Assembly (NCBI RefSeq): GCF_003584165.1
Contig: NZ_QXFJ01000008.1
Span: 310,001-374,000 of the forward strand
Source of the DNA: Flagellimonas aequoris
GTDB lineage: Bacteria; Bacteroidota; Bacteroidia; Flavobacteriales; Flavobacteriaceae
DNA length: 64,000 nucleotides
Direction: 5' to 3'
The stretch's first letter is position 1; every line of letters starts with the position of its first letter. Made by a program: the position numbers and the translations under genes. Under the pieces are notes generated by a model. It was not told the DNA's origin. It saw only the letters and a list, made by a program, of their open reading frames with translations, and did no database searches. This document shows, piece by piece, positions 55,198 through 62,364 of the stretch.

Positions 55198-56238
55198 GTG
55201 GAAACCAAAAAAAAGGACATACGGGCACTGACCAAGGATCAACTCCGCAATTTTTTTGTGGAGCAGGGCGATAAGGCTTTTCGTGGTAACCAAGTCTACG
55301 AATGGCTATGGCAAAAGTCTGCCCATTCCTTTGATGCGATGACCAATGTTTCCAAGGAAACCCGACAAATGCTGGAAGACCATTTTGTAATCAATCACAT
55401 TCGGGTGGATCAGATGCAGCGCAGTTCGGATGGCACGATCAAAAATGCGGTTCGTTTGCACGATGGATTGGTGGTGGAGTCCGTTTTAATTCCTACAGAA
55501 ACCCGCACCACGGCCTGTGTTTCCAGTCAAGTGGGGTGTAGTTTGGATTGTAGGTTCTGTGCCACGGCACGCATGAAGCGGATGCGAAACCTCAATGCGG
55601 ATGAGATTTATGATCAGGTGGTGGCCATCGACAATGAAAGCCGACTCTATCACGACCGCCCGTTGAGCAACATTGTTTTCATGGGCATGGGAGAACCTTT
55701 GATGAACTACAATAATGTATTGAAGGCCATTGAAATGATAACCTCTCCCGAAGGTTTGGGCATGTCTCCCAAGCGAATTACGGTATCCACCTCCGGGGTT
55801 CCCAAAATGATCAAAAAGATGGCCGATGAAGAGGTGAAGTTTGGATTGGCGGTTTCATTGCATTCCGCCATTGACGAGGTACGGACATCAATCATGCCGT
55901 TTAATGCCAATTTTCCCTTGAAGGATTTAAGGGAGGCTTTGGAATATTGGTACAGCAAGACCAAAAATCGCATCACCTATGAATATGTGGTTTGGAAAGG
56001 CATCAACGATACCCAAGAAGCTGTGGATGCCTTGGTCAAGTTTTGCAAATTTGCACCGTCCAAGGTCAATTTAATTGAATACAATCCTATAGACGATGGT
56101 GAGTTTCAACAAGCCTCGGAAGCTGCCGTGACCATGTACCAGAACACTTTGGAAAGAAATGGCATTACGGTTACCGTTCGTAGATCAAGGGGTAAGGATA
56201 TAGACGCTGCCTGTGGACAATTGGCGAATAAACAGTAA
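55198..56238 (+). CDS. rlmN: 23S rRNA/tRNA adenine-C2 methyltransferase RlmN
   Basis: Radical SAM enzyme that methylates A2503 of 23S rRNA and A37 of some tRNAs. The 346 residues start at GTG. The 4Fe-4S ligands are in GCSLDCRFCATARMKRMRNL (CxxxCxxC). FMGMGEPLMNYNNV and the C-terminal RRSRGKDIDAACGQLA, with the second catalytic Cys, are present, so it should be functional. It lies alone after the queA terminator. Confidence 0.96.
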   Translation: METKKKDIRALTKDQLRNFFVEQGDKAFRGNQVYEWLWQKSAHSFDAMTNVSKETRQMLEDHFVINHIRVDQMQRSSDGTIKNAVRLHDGLVVESVLIPTETRTTACVSSQVGCSLDCRFCATARMKRMRNLNADEIYDQVVAIDNESRLYHDRPLSNIVFMGMGEPLMNYNNVLKAIEMITSPEGLGMSPKRITVSTSGVPKMIKKMADEEVKFGLAVSLHSAIDEVRTSIMPFNANFPLKDLREALEYWYSKTKNRITYEYVVWKGINDTQEAVDALVKFCKFAPSKVNLIEYNPIDDGEFQQASEAAVTMYQNTLERNGITVTVRRSRGKDIDAACGQLANKQ

Positions 56239-56240
56239 TC

Positions 56241-56279
56241 AATGTACAATGGTCAATTAACAATTATCAATTGACATTG
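56241..56279. repeat. Imperfect inverted repeat downstream of rlmN
   Basis: CAATGGTCAATT and AATTGACATTG oppose each other around AACAATTATC in a 205-base gap that is otherwise pyrimidine-rich and gene-free. It resembles dispersed ACAATTATCAATTG-type sequences of Bacteroidota. It lacks a T tract on the plus strand. Confidence 0.4.
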
Positions 56280-56443
56280 CCTTTAACCCTTCATCTTTAA
56301 CCTTTTCTCCTTCACCCTTACCCAACATCAACCCCAATCATCGATACTTTTAGACCTCTGTCTTAAAACTTAAAACTTCCTACTTCATACTGTTTCATTT
56401 TCTTTATTTTTAGGCTTTCAAAACCAAACGCCAAACCAGACCG

Positions 56444-57418
56444 TTGAAGATAGTTTCACAGATAAGGGAGCCCATTGATCATGAGATGGAACTTTTTGAG
56501 GAGAAATTCCACAAATCCATGTCGTCCAAGGTGGCCTTGTTCAATAGGATCACCTATTATATTGTGAACAGGAAGGGAAAGCAAATGCGTCCTATGTTCG
56601 TGTTCCTTACCGCCAAGTTGCTCAATGGGGAGGTCAATGAGCGTACCTATACCGGTGCATCCATCATCGAGTTGATCCATACGGCCAGTTTGGTACATGA
56701 TGATGTGGTGGACGACAGCAACAAGCGAAGAGGTTTCTTTTCCATCAATGCGCTATGGAAAAACAAGATTGCTGTTCTAGTGGGCGATTTTCTTTTCTCG
56801 AAAGGACTTTTGGTCTCGCTGGAGAACAAGGATTACGATTTGCTCCATATCATTTCCAACGCGGTTAGGGATATGAGTGAGGGTGAACTGCTCCAAATCG
56901 AAAAGGCCAGGTTATTGGATATCACTGAGGAGGTCTATTATGATATCATCCGACAAAAAACAGCCACTTTGATCGCTGCCTGTTGCAGTATGGGGGCGTG
57001 TTCGGTAAGACCTGATTCCGAAGAAGTGGAAACCTTTAGAAAGTTTGGCGAGCTCTGCGGTATGGCCTTCCAGATCAAGGATGATCTTTTTGATTACGGA
57101 GCAGAAAAGATTGGCAAACCTACAGGTATCGATATCAAGGAGCAGAAAATGACGCTTCCCTTGATCTATGCCCTCAACCAAAGTGACCCCGATAAGAAAA
57201 AATGGTTGATCAATTCCATCAAAAATCACAATAAGAACAAGAAAAGGGTCAAAGAGGTCATAGACTACGTAAAGCAAAAAGGAGGCTTGGAATACGCGGT
57301 GACCAAAATGTTGGAGTTTAAGGATGAAGCCTTGGCCATTTTGGACAATTACCCGGATTCCGAATATAAAAGCTCCCTTACCTTGATGGTCAACTATGTG
57401 GTAGATCGTAAAAAATGA
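56444..57418 (+). CDS. Polyprenyl diphosphate synthase
   Basis: Chain-elongating isoprenyl synthase that probably makes the side chain of menaquinone. Its 324 residues include the first Asp-rich motif D86-DVVDD91, preceded by HTASLVH, and the second FQIKDDLFDYGA. The five-residue spacer and absence of bulky residues just before the first motif fit a medium/long-chain (about C35-C40) enzyme, but product length cannot be set by eye. Starts with TTG (MKIVSQIREPI). Followed after 108 bases by a sigma-factor gene. Confidence 0.92.
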   Translation: MKIVSQIREPIDHEMELFEEKFHKSMSSKVALFNRITYYIVNRKGKQMRPMFVFLTAKLLNGEVNERTYTGASIIELIHTASLVHDDVVDDSNKRRGFFSINALWKNKIAVLVGDFLFSKGLLVSLENKDYDLLHIISNAVRDMSEGELLQIEKARLLDITEEVYYDIIRQKTATLIAACCSMGACSVRPDSEEVETFRKFGELCGMAFQIKDDLFDYGAEKIGKPTGIDIKEQKMTLPLIYALNQSDPDKKKWLINSIKNHNKNKKRVKEVIDYVKQKGGLEYAVTKMLEFKDEALAILDNYPDSEYKSSLTLMVNYVVDRKK

Positions 57419-57525
57419 TTTTTAATCATTTGATAATCAATTTTTTGTAAAAAAATTTAAATTCCAGGCAACTTTGCTTGATTTCTTTCCGTCTATCTAG
57501 ATAGAAACACTATTGAAACCAGACT

Positions 57526-58095
57526 TTGAAGATTATATCCTTATATAACAACGAAAACCAATGGATCAAAAAATCGATCAAGGGTGATCCACAGGCCCAA
57601 AGGTTGTTGTATGAGCGGTATGCTCCAAAAATGTTGAGTGTTTGCCGGCAGTACATCAAGGACCTTCATTTTGCAGAGGATGTGATGATCAATGGATTCA
57701 TTAAGGTTTTCCAAAACTTGGAAGGTTTTAAAAACTTGGGAAGTTTTGAAGGTTGGATCAGGACGATCATGGTGCGAGAAAGCATCAACCATCTCCGAAA
57801 AAAACAATTTGTGGTCTATGATGATGAGATGTTCGATACCCAACTTGGCGAGTCCAACCATGACAGCGGATTGTTGGATGTGGAATATGTGCAGCATTTG
57901 ATCGATGCATTACCGGAGGGCTATAAAACCGTATTTCTGCTCCATGCCATTGAAGGGTATGGACACCAAGAGATTGCCGAAATGCTTGAGATTTCGGAAG
58001 GAACTTCAAAATCGCAACTGTTCAAGGCCAGAAAGATGCTTCAAGAAAATTTGACTTTAAAGGGAATGTCGCCCAAATCAAGATCGGGCAAATAA
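57526..58095 (+). CDS. ECF-type RNA polymerase sigma factor
   Basis: A 189-residue sigma-70 family factor starting at TTG. Region 2 is around residues 15-85 (ERYAPKMLSVCRQYIKDLHFAEDVMINGFIKVF; GWIRTIMVRESINHLRKK) and region 4 around 122-178 (LPEGYKTVFLLHAIEGYGHQEIAEMLEISEGTSKSQLFKARKML). Its partner is the membrane protein encoded 11 bases downstream. Regulon unknown, but the adjacent outer-membrane gene at 58931 is a likely target. Confidence 0.92.
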   Translation: MKIISLYNNENQWIKKSIKGDPQAQRLLYERYAPKMLSVCRQYIKDLHFAEDVMINGFIKVFQNLEGFKNLGSFEGWIRTIMVRESINHLRKKQFVVYDDEMFDTQLGESNHDSGLLDVEYVQHLIDALPEGYKTVFLLHAIEGYGHQEIAEMLEISEGTSKSQLFKARKMLQENLTLKGMSPKSRSGK

Positions 58096-58106
58096 AAGAA
58101 AGGGAT

Positions 58107-58841
58107 ATGGATAAACTGGAAAAACATATCAAGGATACGTTGGAGGAACGCACTATGACCCCTTCACCGGGAGCATGGGAAAAGATTGCGGGGCAGATTT
58201 CCATTCAACCTAAAAAGAAAGGGAGAAAGTGGTATCCGCTTGCCATTGCGGCCAGTTTTGTTGGCATTTTATTGGTTTCCATACTGTTTTTTACCTCGGA
58301 ACCAAACAAGGAAGCACAAATTCAAGTAGTGGAAGAAAACCCCGGGAAAACTGAAGTAAACTATGATGTTGAGACTCGACCCAATGAGTTGATCCAAAAG
58401 GAACAGCTGAATGTTGGGGAAGTGGTTGCGAAATCGGAACCAGAACCAATCCTTCCAGAAAGTCGGAAAGAACAAGTGGAACTACCGAAATCTGAATCTG
58501 TTTTGGCGCAACAGGAAACCAAACTTCCTGTTGAAGATGAACGAATCAAAAAATCGGAGGGGCTCATTTTTCAAAAGGTGGAAGAGGTAGTGGCCCAAGT
58601 AGAAGTCATGGAGTCGTTACAAAATAATGTCAGTGATGCCGAGGTGGATTCGCTGCTTCGAGCCGCGCAAAAACAAATATTGACAGATAAGCTGTTCACC
58701 CAAAGTGGTTCTGTGGATGCCATGGGCCTGTTGGCAGAAGTGGAAGACGAACTTGACGAAACGTTTCGAAACCAAATATTCGATGCACTCAAAGATGGCT
58801 ACCTAAAATTACGTACTGCGGTGGCCGACCGGAACAATTAA
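58107..58841 (+). CDS. Membrane protein, probable anti-sigma-like partner
   Basis: A 244-residue protein with a short cytoplasmic N-terminus (MDKLEKHIKDTLEERTMTPS), one transmembrane helix (about 41-59, WYPLAIAASFVGILLVSILFF) and a long Glu/Gln/Lys-rich extracytoplasmic tail (residues 60-200) with little predicted structure. Topology and linkage to the sigma gene fit an anti-sigma or sigma-modulating protein. The standard zinc or FecR-type anti-sigma motifs are not visible, so the call rests on context. Confidence 0.75.
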   Translation: MDKLEKHIKDTLEERTMTPSPGAWEKIAGQISIQPKKKGRKWYPLAIAASFVGILLVSILFFTSEPNKEAQIQVVEENPGKTEVNYDVETRPNELIQKEQLNVGEVVAKSEPEPILPESRKEQVELPKSESVLAQQETKLPVEDERIKKSEGLIFQKVEEVVAQVEVMESLQNNVSDAEVDSLLRAAQKQILTDKLFTQSGSVDAMGLLAEVEDELDETFRNQIFDALKDGYLKLRTAVADRNN

Positions 58842-58876
58842 AATTATTCATCAATCAACAAAGATTTTCCTGGTTT

Positions 58877-58900
58877 CCTGCCCAACATCCGTTGGGCAGG
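58877..58900 (+). promoter_or_regulatory. GC-rich perfect hairpin in the leader of the 58931 gene
   Basis: CCTGCCCAAC and GTTGGGCAGG make a 10-bp perfect stem with an ATCC tetraloop, 30 bases before the ATG and not followed by a T tract. It may stabilise or control the downstream message. Confidence 0.5.
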
Positions 58901-58930
58901 GAGTGGGAATCTATAATCCAAAAAACAATC

Positions 58931-60001
58931 ATGAGAACCATTACATTTTACTTAGCGGCGTTCATTTTATTGCTCGTTTCCCATCAAATTAGGGGACAAG
59001 AAGATTATGAAAAAGAGGTGAGGATCCTTAAAATAGAAAAGGAACGCATCATCGAACAGGAAAAGGATGCCCTGAAACTGGAAGTTCGGGACATAAACCG
59101 ACGATTGGAGAAGGGTGATATTTCCGAAGCAGAGGCTAGAATATTGAAAGAAGAAGTGGCCAAAAGAAGGGCCTTGAACATTGAGAACCGGGTGGCCATT
59201 GTAGAAAACAAGATAGCCCTGCTTGAGCGGAATGAAGGGGAAATATTGACCTTGTCTGAGGTGGATACCTTAGAGAATGACCACATCAATCTGGGTATTA
59301 TGATCGATGGCAAACCGGCCGTTATCTTCAATTCCAATCGTTGGAAAAGGGATATAAAATACGACAGACGCACCTATTCCGATTTTGTATTCGCAGTAGG
59401 GTTGAACAATGCTGTGATCGAAGGGCAATCCCTGAACGATTCCCCTTATAAAATTGGTGGTAGCCGATTCTTTGAAATGGGCTGGCAGTGGCGTACAAGG
59501 GTCTTTGACCGTTCCAATTGGTTGCGATTCCATTACGGGATTTCCTTCCAGTTCAATGGCCTAAAACCTGATGACAATCAAATCTTTGTCCAAAACGGCA
59601 ATCAAACCACTTTGGAGGAATTTGAATACGACTTGGACAAGGCCAAATTACGTATGGACAACCTGGTATTTCCCATTTATTTTGAATTTGGTCCATCAAG
59701 ATTGAGAAAAACCGAACGCACCATTCGCTATTCCATTCATGACCAGTTCAGGGTCGGTATCGGTGGTTACGGCGGTTTCAACCTGGGTACCCGTCAAAAA
59801 TTGAAATATGTCGTGGACGGGGAACACATTAAGGACAAGCTAAAGCGTGACTACAATACCAGCGACCTCATTTATGGTGTCAGTGGCTATATCGGTTTTG
59901 ATGGGGTGCTCCTATATATGAAATACGACCTTAATCCCATCTTTAAAGATGCAGACGTGAAACAGAACAATATTTCCTTGGGCCTTCGGTTCGATATTTA
60001 A
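58931..60001 (+). CDS. Outer-membrane protein with coiled coil and beta-barrel
   Basis: A 356-residue exported protein. Signal peptide MRTITFYLAAFILLLVSHQIRG is followed by a highly charged coiled-coil segment of about 80 residues (EKEVRILKIEKERIIEQEKD...VAIVENKIALLE) and then a PorT-like barrel from about 140 to the terminal LRFDI. ATG at 58931 gives the signal peptide; an earlier start at 58892 overlaps the upstream hairpin. Position after the sigma/anti-sigma-like pair suggests it is the output of that signalling unit. Function unknown. Confidence 0.82.
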   Translation: MRTITFYLAAFILLLVSHQIRGQEDYEKEVRILKIEKERIIEQEKDALKLEVRDINRRLEKGDISEAEARILKEEVAKRRALNIENRVAIVENKIALLERNEGEILTLSEVDTLENDHINLGIMIDGKPAVIFNSNRWKRDIKYDRRTYSDFVFAVGLNNAVIEGQSLNDSPYKIGGSRFFEMGWQWRTRVFDRSNWLRFHYGISFQFNGLKPDDNQIFVQNGNQTTLEEFEYDLDKAKLRMDNLVFPIYFEFGPSRLRKTERTIRYSIHDQFRVGIGGYGGFNLGTRQKLKYVVDGEHIKDKLKRDYNTSDLIYGVSGYIGFDGVLLYMKYDLNPIFKDADVKQNNISLGLRFDI

Positions 60002-60024
60002 GAACCATATACACAAATGAAAGG

Positions 60025-60054
60025 CACGGTCGGTTAATGCTGACCGTGTTTTTT
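60025..60054 (+). terminator. Terminator after the 58931 gene
   Basis: CACGGTC and GACCGTG form the stem, with a 10-base loop and TTTTTT behind. It abuts the end of a convergent gene. Confidence 0.75.
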
Positions 60055-60295
60055 AGTTAGATAGGGCACGTTGCATTTCGGGAGTAAATTCCTCTTTGTA
60101 AAATACCCTTTTACAGTGCGAACATTCCGCATATTGGGCATTGTTGAGGGTAACCACAGGAATCCAGAACAAATGGGCATAATTGGGTTGGGATACCACT
60201 GTTAAAGTACCTGTTTGTTGACAGTAGGGGCATGTCACATTTTGGAGCACCTTGGTTTCTTTTTTGCCTGGTCTGGTTCCGAAGAAAAGAATCAT
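60053..60295 (-). CDS. Small zinc-ribbon protein
   Basis: An 80-residue protein with two CxxC pairs, CPYC (about 23-26) and CSHC (about 57-60), a likely zinc ribbon. The ATG at 60295 (MILFFGTRPGKK) is preferred to one at 60313. Between the pairs is a hydrophobic stretch (YAHLFWIPVVTL). Similar small proteins are annotated only as zinc-ribbon proteins. Partner unknown. Confidence 0.8.
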   Translation of the reverse strand: MILFFGTRPGKKETKVLQNVTCPYCQQTGTLTVVSQPNYAHLFWIPVVTLNNAQYAECSHCKRVFYKEEFTPEMQRALSN

Positions 60296-60331
60296 AGAAT
60301 AGGATTGTACCACAAAGATACTTAGTTTAAC

Positions 60332-60682
60332 CTATTCCCGTGTTGGCAAATCGAGTTCAAGCCGTTTGACTTCATTTCTCCAGCCCGCTTTATAGTCACG
60401 GTCCACATAGTAAATGATAAGGTCGGCCTTATAATCGCGATCTACAAAAAACACAGTAAAATCAGCCTTAAAATCCCCATCGGTAAAAAACCATAGACCT
60501 TTATTATCTTTTGCCTTGTAATCCCGATCCACTTTATGGACTAATAGATCGGCCTTGTAATCGCGGTCCGCTATAAAGATCAGGAAATCAGCCTTAAAGT
60601 CTCCATTCACCTCAAAAACACGTTGGGCCTTTAGGGTTGTGGTACATAAAACTAGGGTAAGAATTGGAATTATTTTTCTCAT
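60332..60682 (-). CDS. Secreted internal-repeat protein, DUF6150-like
   Basis: A 116-residue exported protein with signal peptide MRKIIPILTLVLCTTTLKAQ. The mature 96 residues are built from about six short repeats with the core (D/G)-x-D-[YF]-K-A followed by a beta strand: NGDFKADFLIF, DRDYKADLLVH, DRDYKAKDNKG, DGDFKADFTVF, DRDYKADLIIY, DRDYKAGW. The repeats are also visible in the DNA. The pattern fits DUF6150-type proteins. No function is known. ATG at 60682 gives the signal peptide; earlier starts do not. Confidence 0.75.
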   Translation of the reverse strand: MRKIIPILTLVLCTTTLKAQRVFEVNGDFKADFLIFIADRDYKADLLVHKVDRDYKAKDNKGLWFFTDGDFKADFTVFFVDRDYKADLIIYYVDRDYKAGWRNEVKRLELDLPTRE

Positions 60683-60800
60683 AATGAAGTATTTGAAACA
60701 AAGTTTGTGCCATGATATCTTCTTGAGATTGAGAAAGTGCAAAATAAGAAAACAATAGTTTATTTGAAATATTTTCTACATTCGCGCACATTTTGAATCG

Positions 60801-61430
60801 TTGAAAGCCTACCATAGCTTGGAGAATTGGTTGTCCTGGATGGATGAGATCTCCGATAAGGATTATGTGGTCATCGACCATTTTTTTCGGGAAGAGCTAT
60901 ATGCTGAAATCCGCTCGTTCTTTCTTTCAAAACTCTCCAGTTTTAAGGAGGCAGGGATCGGTGTGGATTCCGATAACCAGATCAACTCAAAGATTCGGGG
61001 TGATTTTACCTATTGGTTGGACCGAAAAAGGGATGCCGATCTTCAAAATTTTTGGGAACTGCTCGATGAAATCATCCAAATGTTCAACCGATATTGCTAT
61101 TTGAGTTTGTCCGGGTACGAGTTCCATTTGGCACACTATCCTTCGGGGGGGCATTACGACAAACATCTGGATCAATTTGAAAACCGAAACAACAGGATGA
61201 TCTCTGTAGTCATCTACCTTAATGAAGGTTGGCAACAAGGGGATGGGGGAGAGCTGGAGATCTTTGAAAAGGATGGTTCCAGTTTTTTGGTGGAACCTTT
61301 GGCCATGCGGTGTGTCATGTTCAAAAGCGCAGAGGTGCCCCATGCCGTATTGCAGGCCAACAAAAGTCGTTTCAGCTTAACAGGCTGGTTGTTGTACCAA
61401 CCTTCAGCCTTGGGGAAATTCTTTGGATAG
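60801..61430 (+). CDS. 2-oxoglutarate/Fe(II) dioxygenase, prolyl-hydroxylase-like
   Basis: A 209-residue oxygenase of the prolyl-4-hydroxylase/SM-20 type. YPSGGHYDKHLD gives the likely iron ligands His122 and Asp124, VPHAVL gives His181, and Arg190 (in KSRFSLTGW) would bind 2-oxoglutarate. SVVIYLNEGWQQGDGGELEI is the conserved middle. Related bacterial enzymes hydroxylate proline on elongation factor Tu or other proteins, but the target here is unknown. Start is TTG at 60801; no ATG lies near. Confidence 0.88.
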   Translation: MKAYHSLENWLSWMDEISDKDYVVIDHFFREELYAEIRSFFLSKLSSFKEAGIGVDSDNQINSKIRGDFTYWLDRKRDADLQNFWELLDEIIQMFNRYCYLSLSGYEFHLAHYPSGGHYDKHLDQFENRNNRMISVVIYLNEGWQQGDGGELEIFEKDGSSFLVEPLAMRCVMFKSAEVPHAVLQANKSRFSLTGWLLYQPSALGKFFG

Positions 61431-61432
61431 TT

Positions 61433-61741
61433 TTACCCCTTTTTTATGGGTATTTTTTGAATGAGTTCTACATTTTGGCCATGTTCTGCACTGTAGGACA
61501 TCACTAGAGTGCCTTTGGTGCCATCATTGGCCTCAATGGTGAAAACAGTGGCTTGGTCATCTGGGTTGGTCATCCCTTCAAAGCGATAGGTATCTATGAT
61601 TTTTAACTCGCCCGGCTGATATTCCTTTTTGGAGTAGAGGGCCTTTATACTATTTTCCTTCGCTTCAAAGTCTTCTGTGTATCCTTCTTGGGTAAGGGTG
61701 TTCACTGCTTCGGATAGGGTATCGAAATTATGTTTGTCCAT
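61433..61741 (-). CDS. Small conserved protein, often misnamed PRPP synthetase
   Basis: A 102-residue protein with the pattern TLSEAVNTLTQEGYTEDFEA...YRFEGMTNPDDQATVFTIEANDGTKGTLV. Proteins of this size and pattern in Flavobacteriaceae are often labelled phosphoribosylpyrophosphate synthetase, but none of that enzyme's motifs (PRPP-binding DxHxxxxxxFF or the catalytic loop) is present and the length is a third of it. I give no function. It overlaps the flavodoxin gene by 14 bases and is likely co-transcribed with it. Confidence 0.82.
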   Translation of the reverse strand: MDKHNFDTLSEAVNTLTQEGYTEDFEAKENSIKALYSKKEYQPGELKIIDTYRFEGMTNPDDQATVFTIEANDGTKGTLVMSYSAEHGQNVELIQKIPIKKG

Positions 61742-62279
61742 TGGAATTGATTTTCAGATGATTGGAGAATTGTGATACTTGATTTTTCACTTTTGTCCAG
61801 TTTGTATATTCATAGTCTTTGTTGATATCGATGGGGCCATCTTCTTTTTTTGCAATGGAGCGCATCGTTATCTTCTTAAGATAATCATATTTTGTGAATT
61901 TTAATGCTCCGGCGATATGCCAAATTTCAACAGCATTCCAACTACTGTCTATTAGGAACTTTTTTGCAATTTGGTCAATTTCATGTTGCTTCTCTGGCAA
62001 ATCGGATATGATGGCCATGCTTACCGAAAAAAAGCCGGTTATTTTTTTATTGAGTACCTCAACATTATTTTTTATATATCCCCTTATGGAAGGGTTATAG
62101 GTGTTGAGATGAATGGAACTCCCAATTAAAATAGCGTCGAAGCTATCCGGCGTAGGAGGGTTTTTGGAGGCATTTGCAAGTACTACCTTGTGGTTTTCCT
62201 TTTGAAGAAGCTCTTCCATAAAATGGGCTATTTTAGTGGTTTGCCCCTCCATGGTACCGTAAACGATTAAAATTTTCAT
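61728..62279 (-). CDS. Flavodoxin-domain protein
   Basis: A 183-residue protein with the FMN phosphate loop near the N-terminus (LIVYGTMEGQTTKIAHFMEE) and an AILIGSSIHLNTYNPSIRGYI segment like menaquinone-dependent protoporphyrinogen oxidase HemG. It could be a HemG-type oxidase or a simpler flavodoxin electron carrier. No heme genes are adjacent. The gene following it (61433) overlaps by 14 bases, so the pair is an operon. Confidence 0.82.
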   Translation of the reverse strand: MKILIVYGTMEGQTTKIAHFMEELLQKENHKVVLANASKNPPTPDSFDAILIGSSIHLNTYNPSIRGYIKNNVEVLNKKITGFFSVSMAIISDLPEKQHEIDQIAKKFLIDSSWNAVEIWHIAGALKFTKYDYLKKITMRSIAKKEDGPIDINKDYEYTNWTKVKNQVSQFSNHLKINSNGQT

Positions 62280-62364
62280 GTTTTTAGGATGGTTTTACTA
62301 TCCTAAAGGCACGTAATATTTGTTGGGATTCATATGATTAAAGTCAGTATACCACGTTTGGGAG

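Noticed and set aside
61433..61741. Calling this gene phosphoribosylpyrophosphate synthetase
   Set aside because: The name is common for similar short proteins, but length and motifs do not fit that enzyme.
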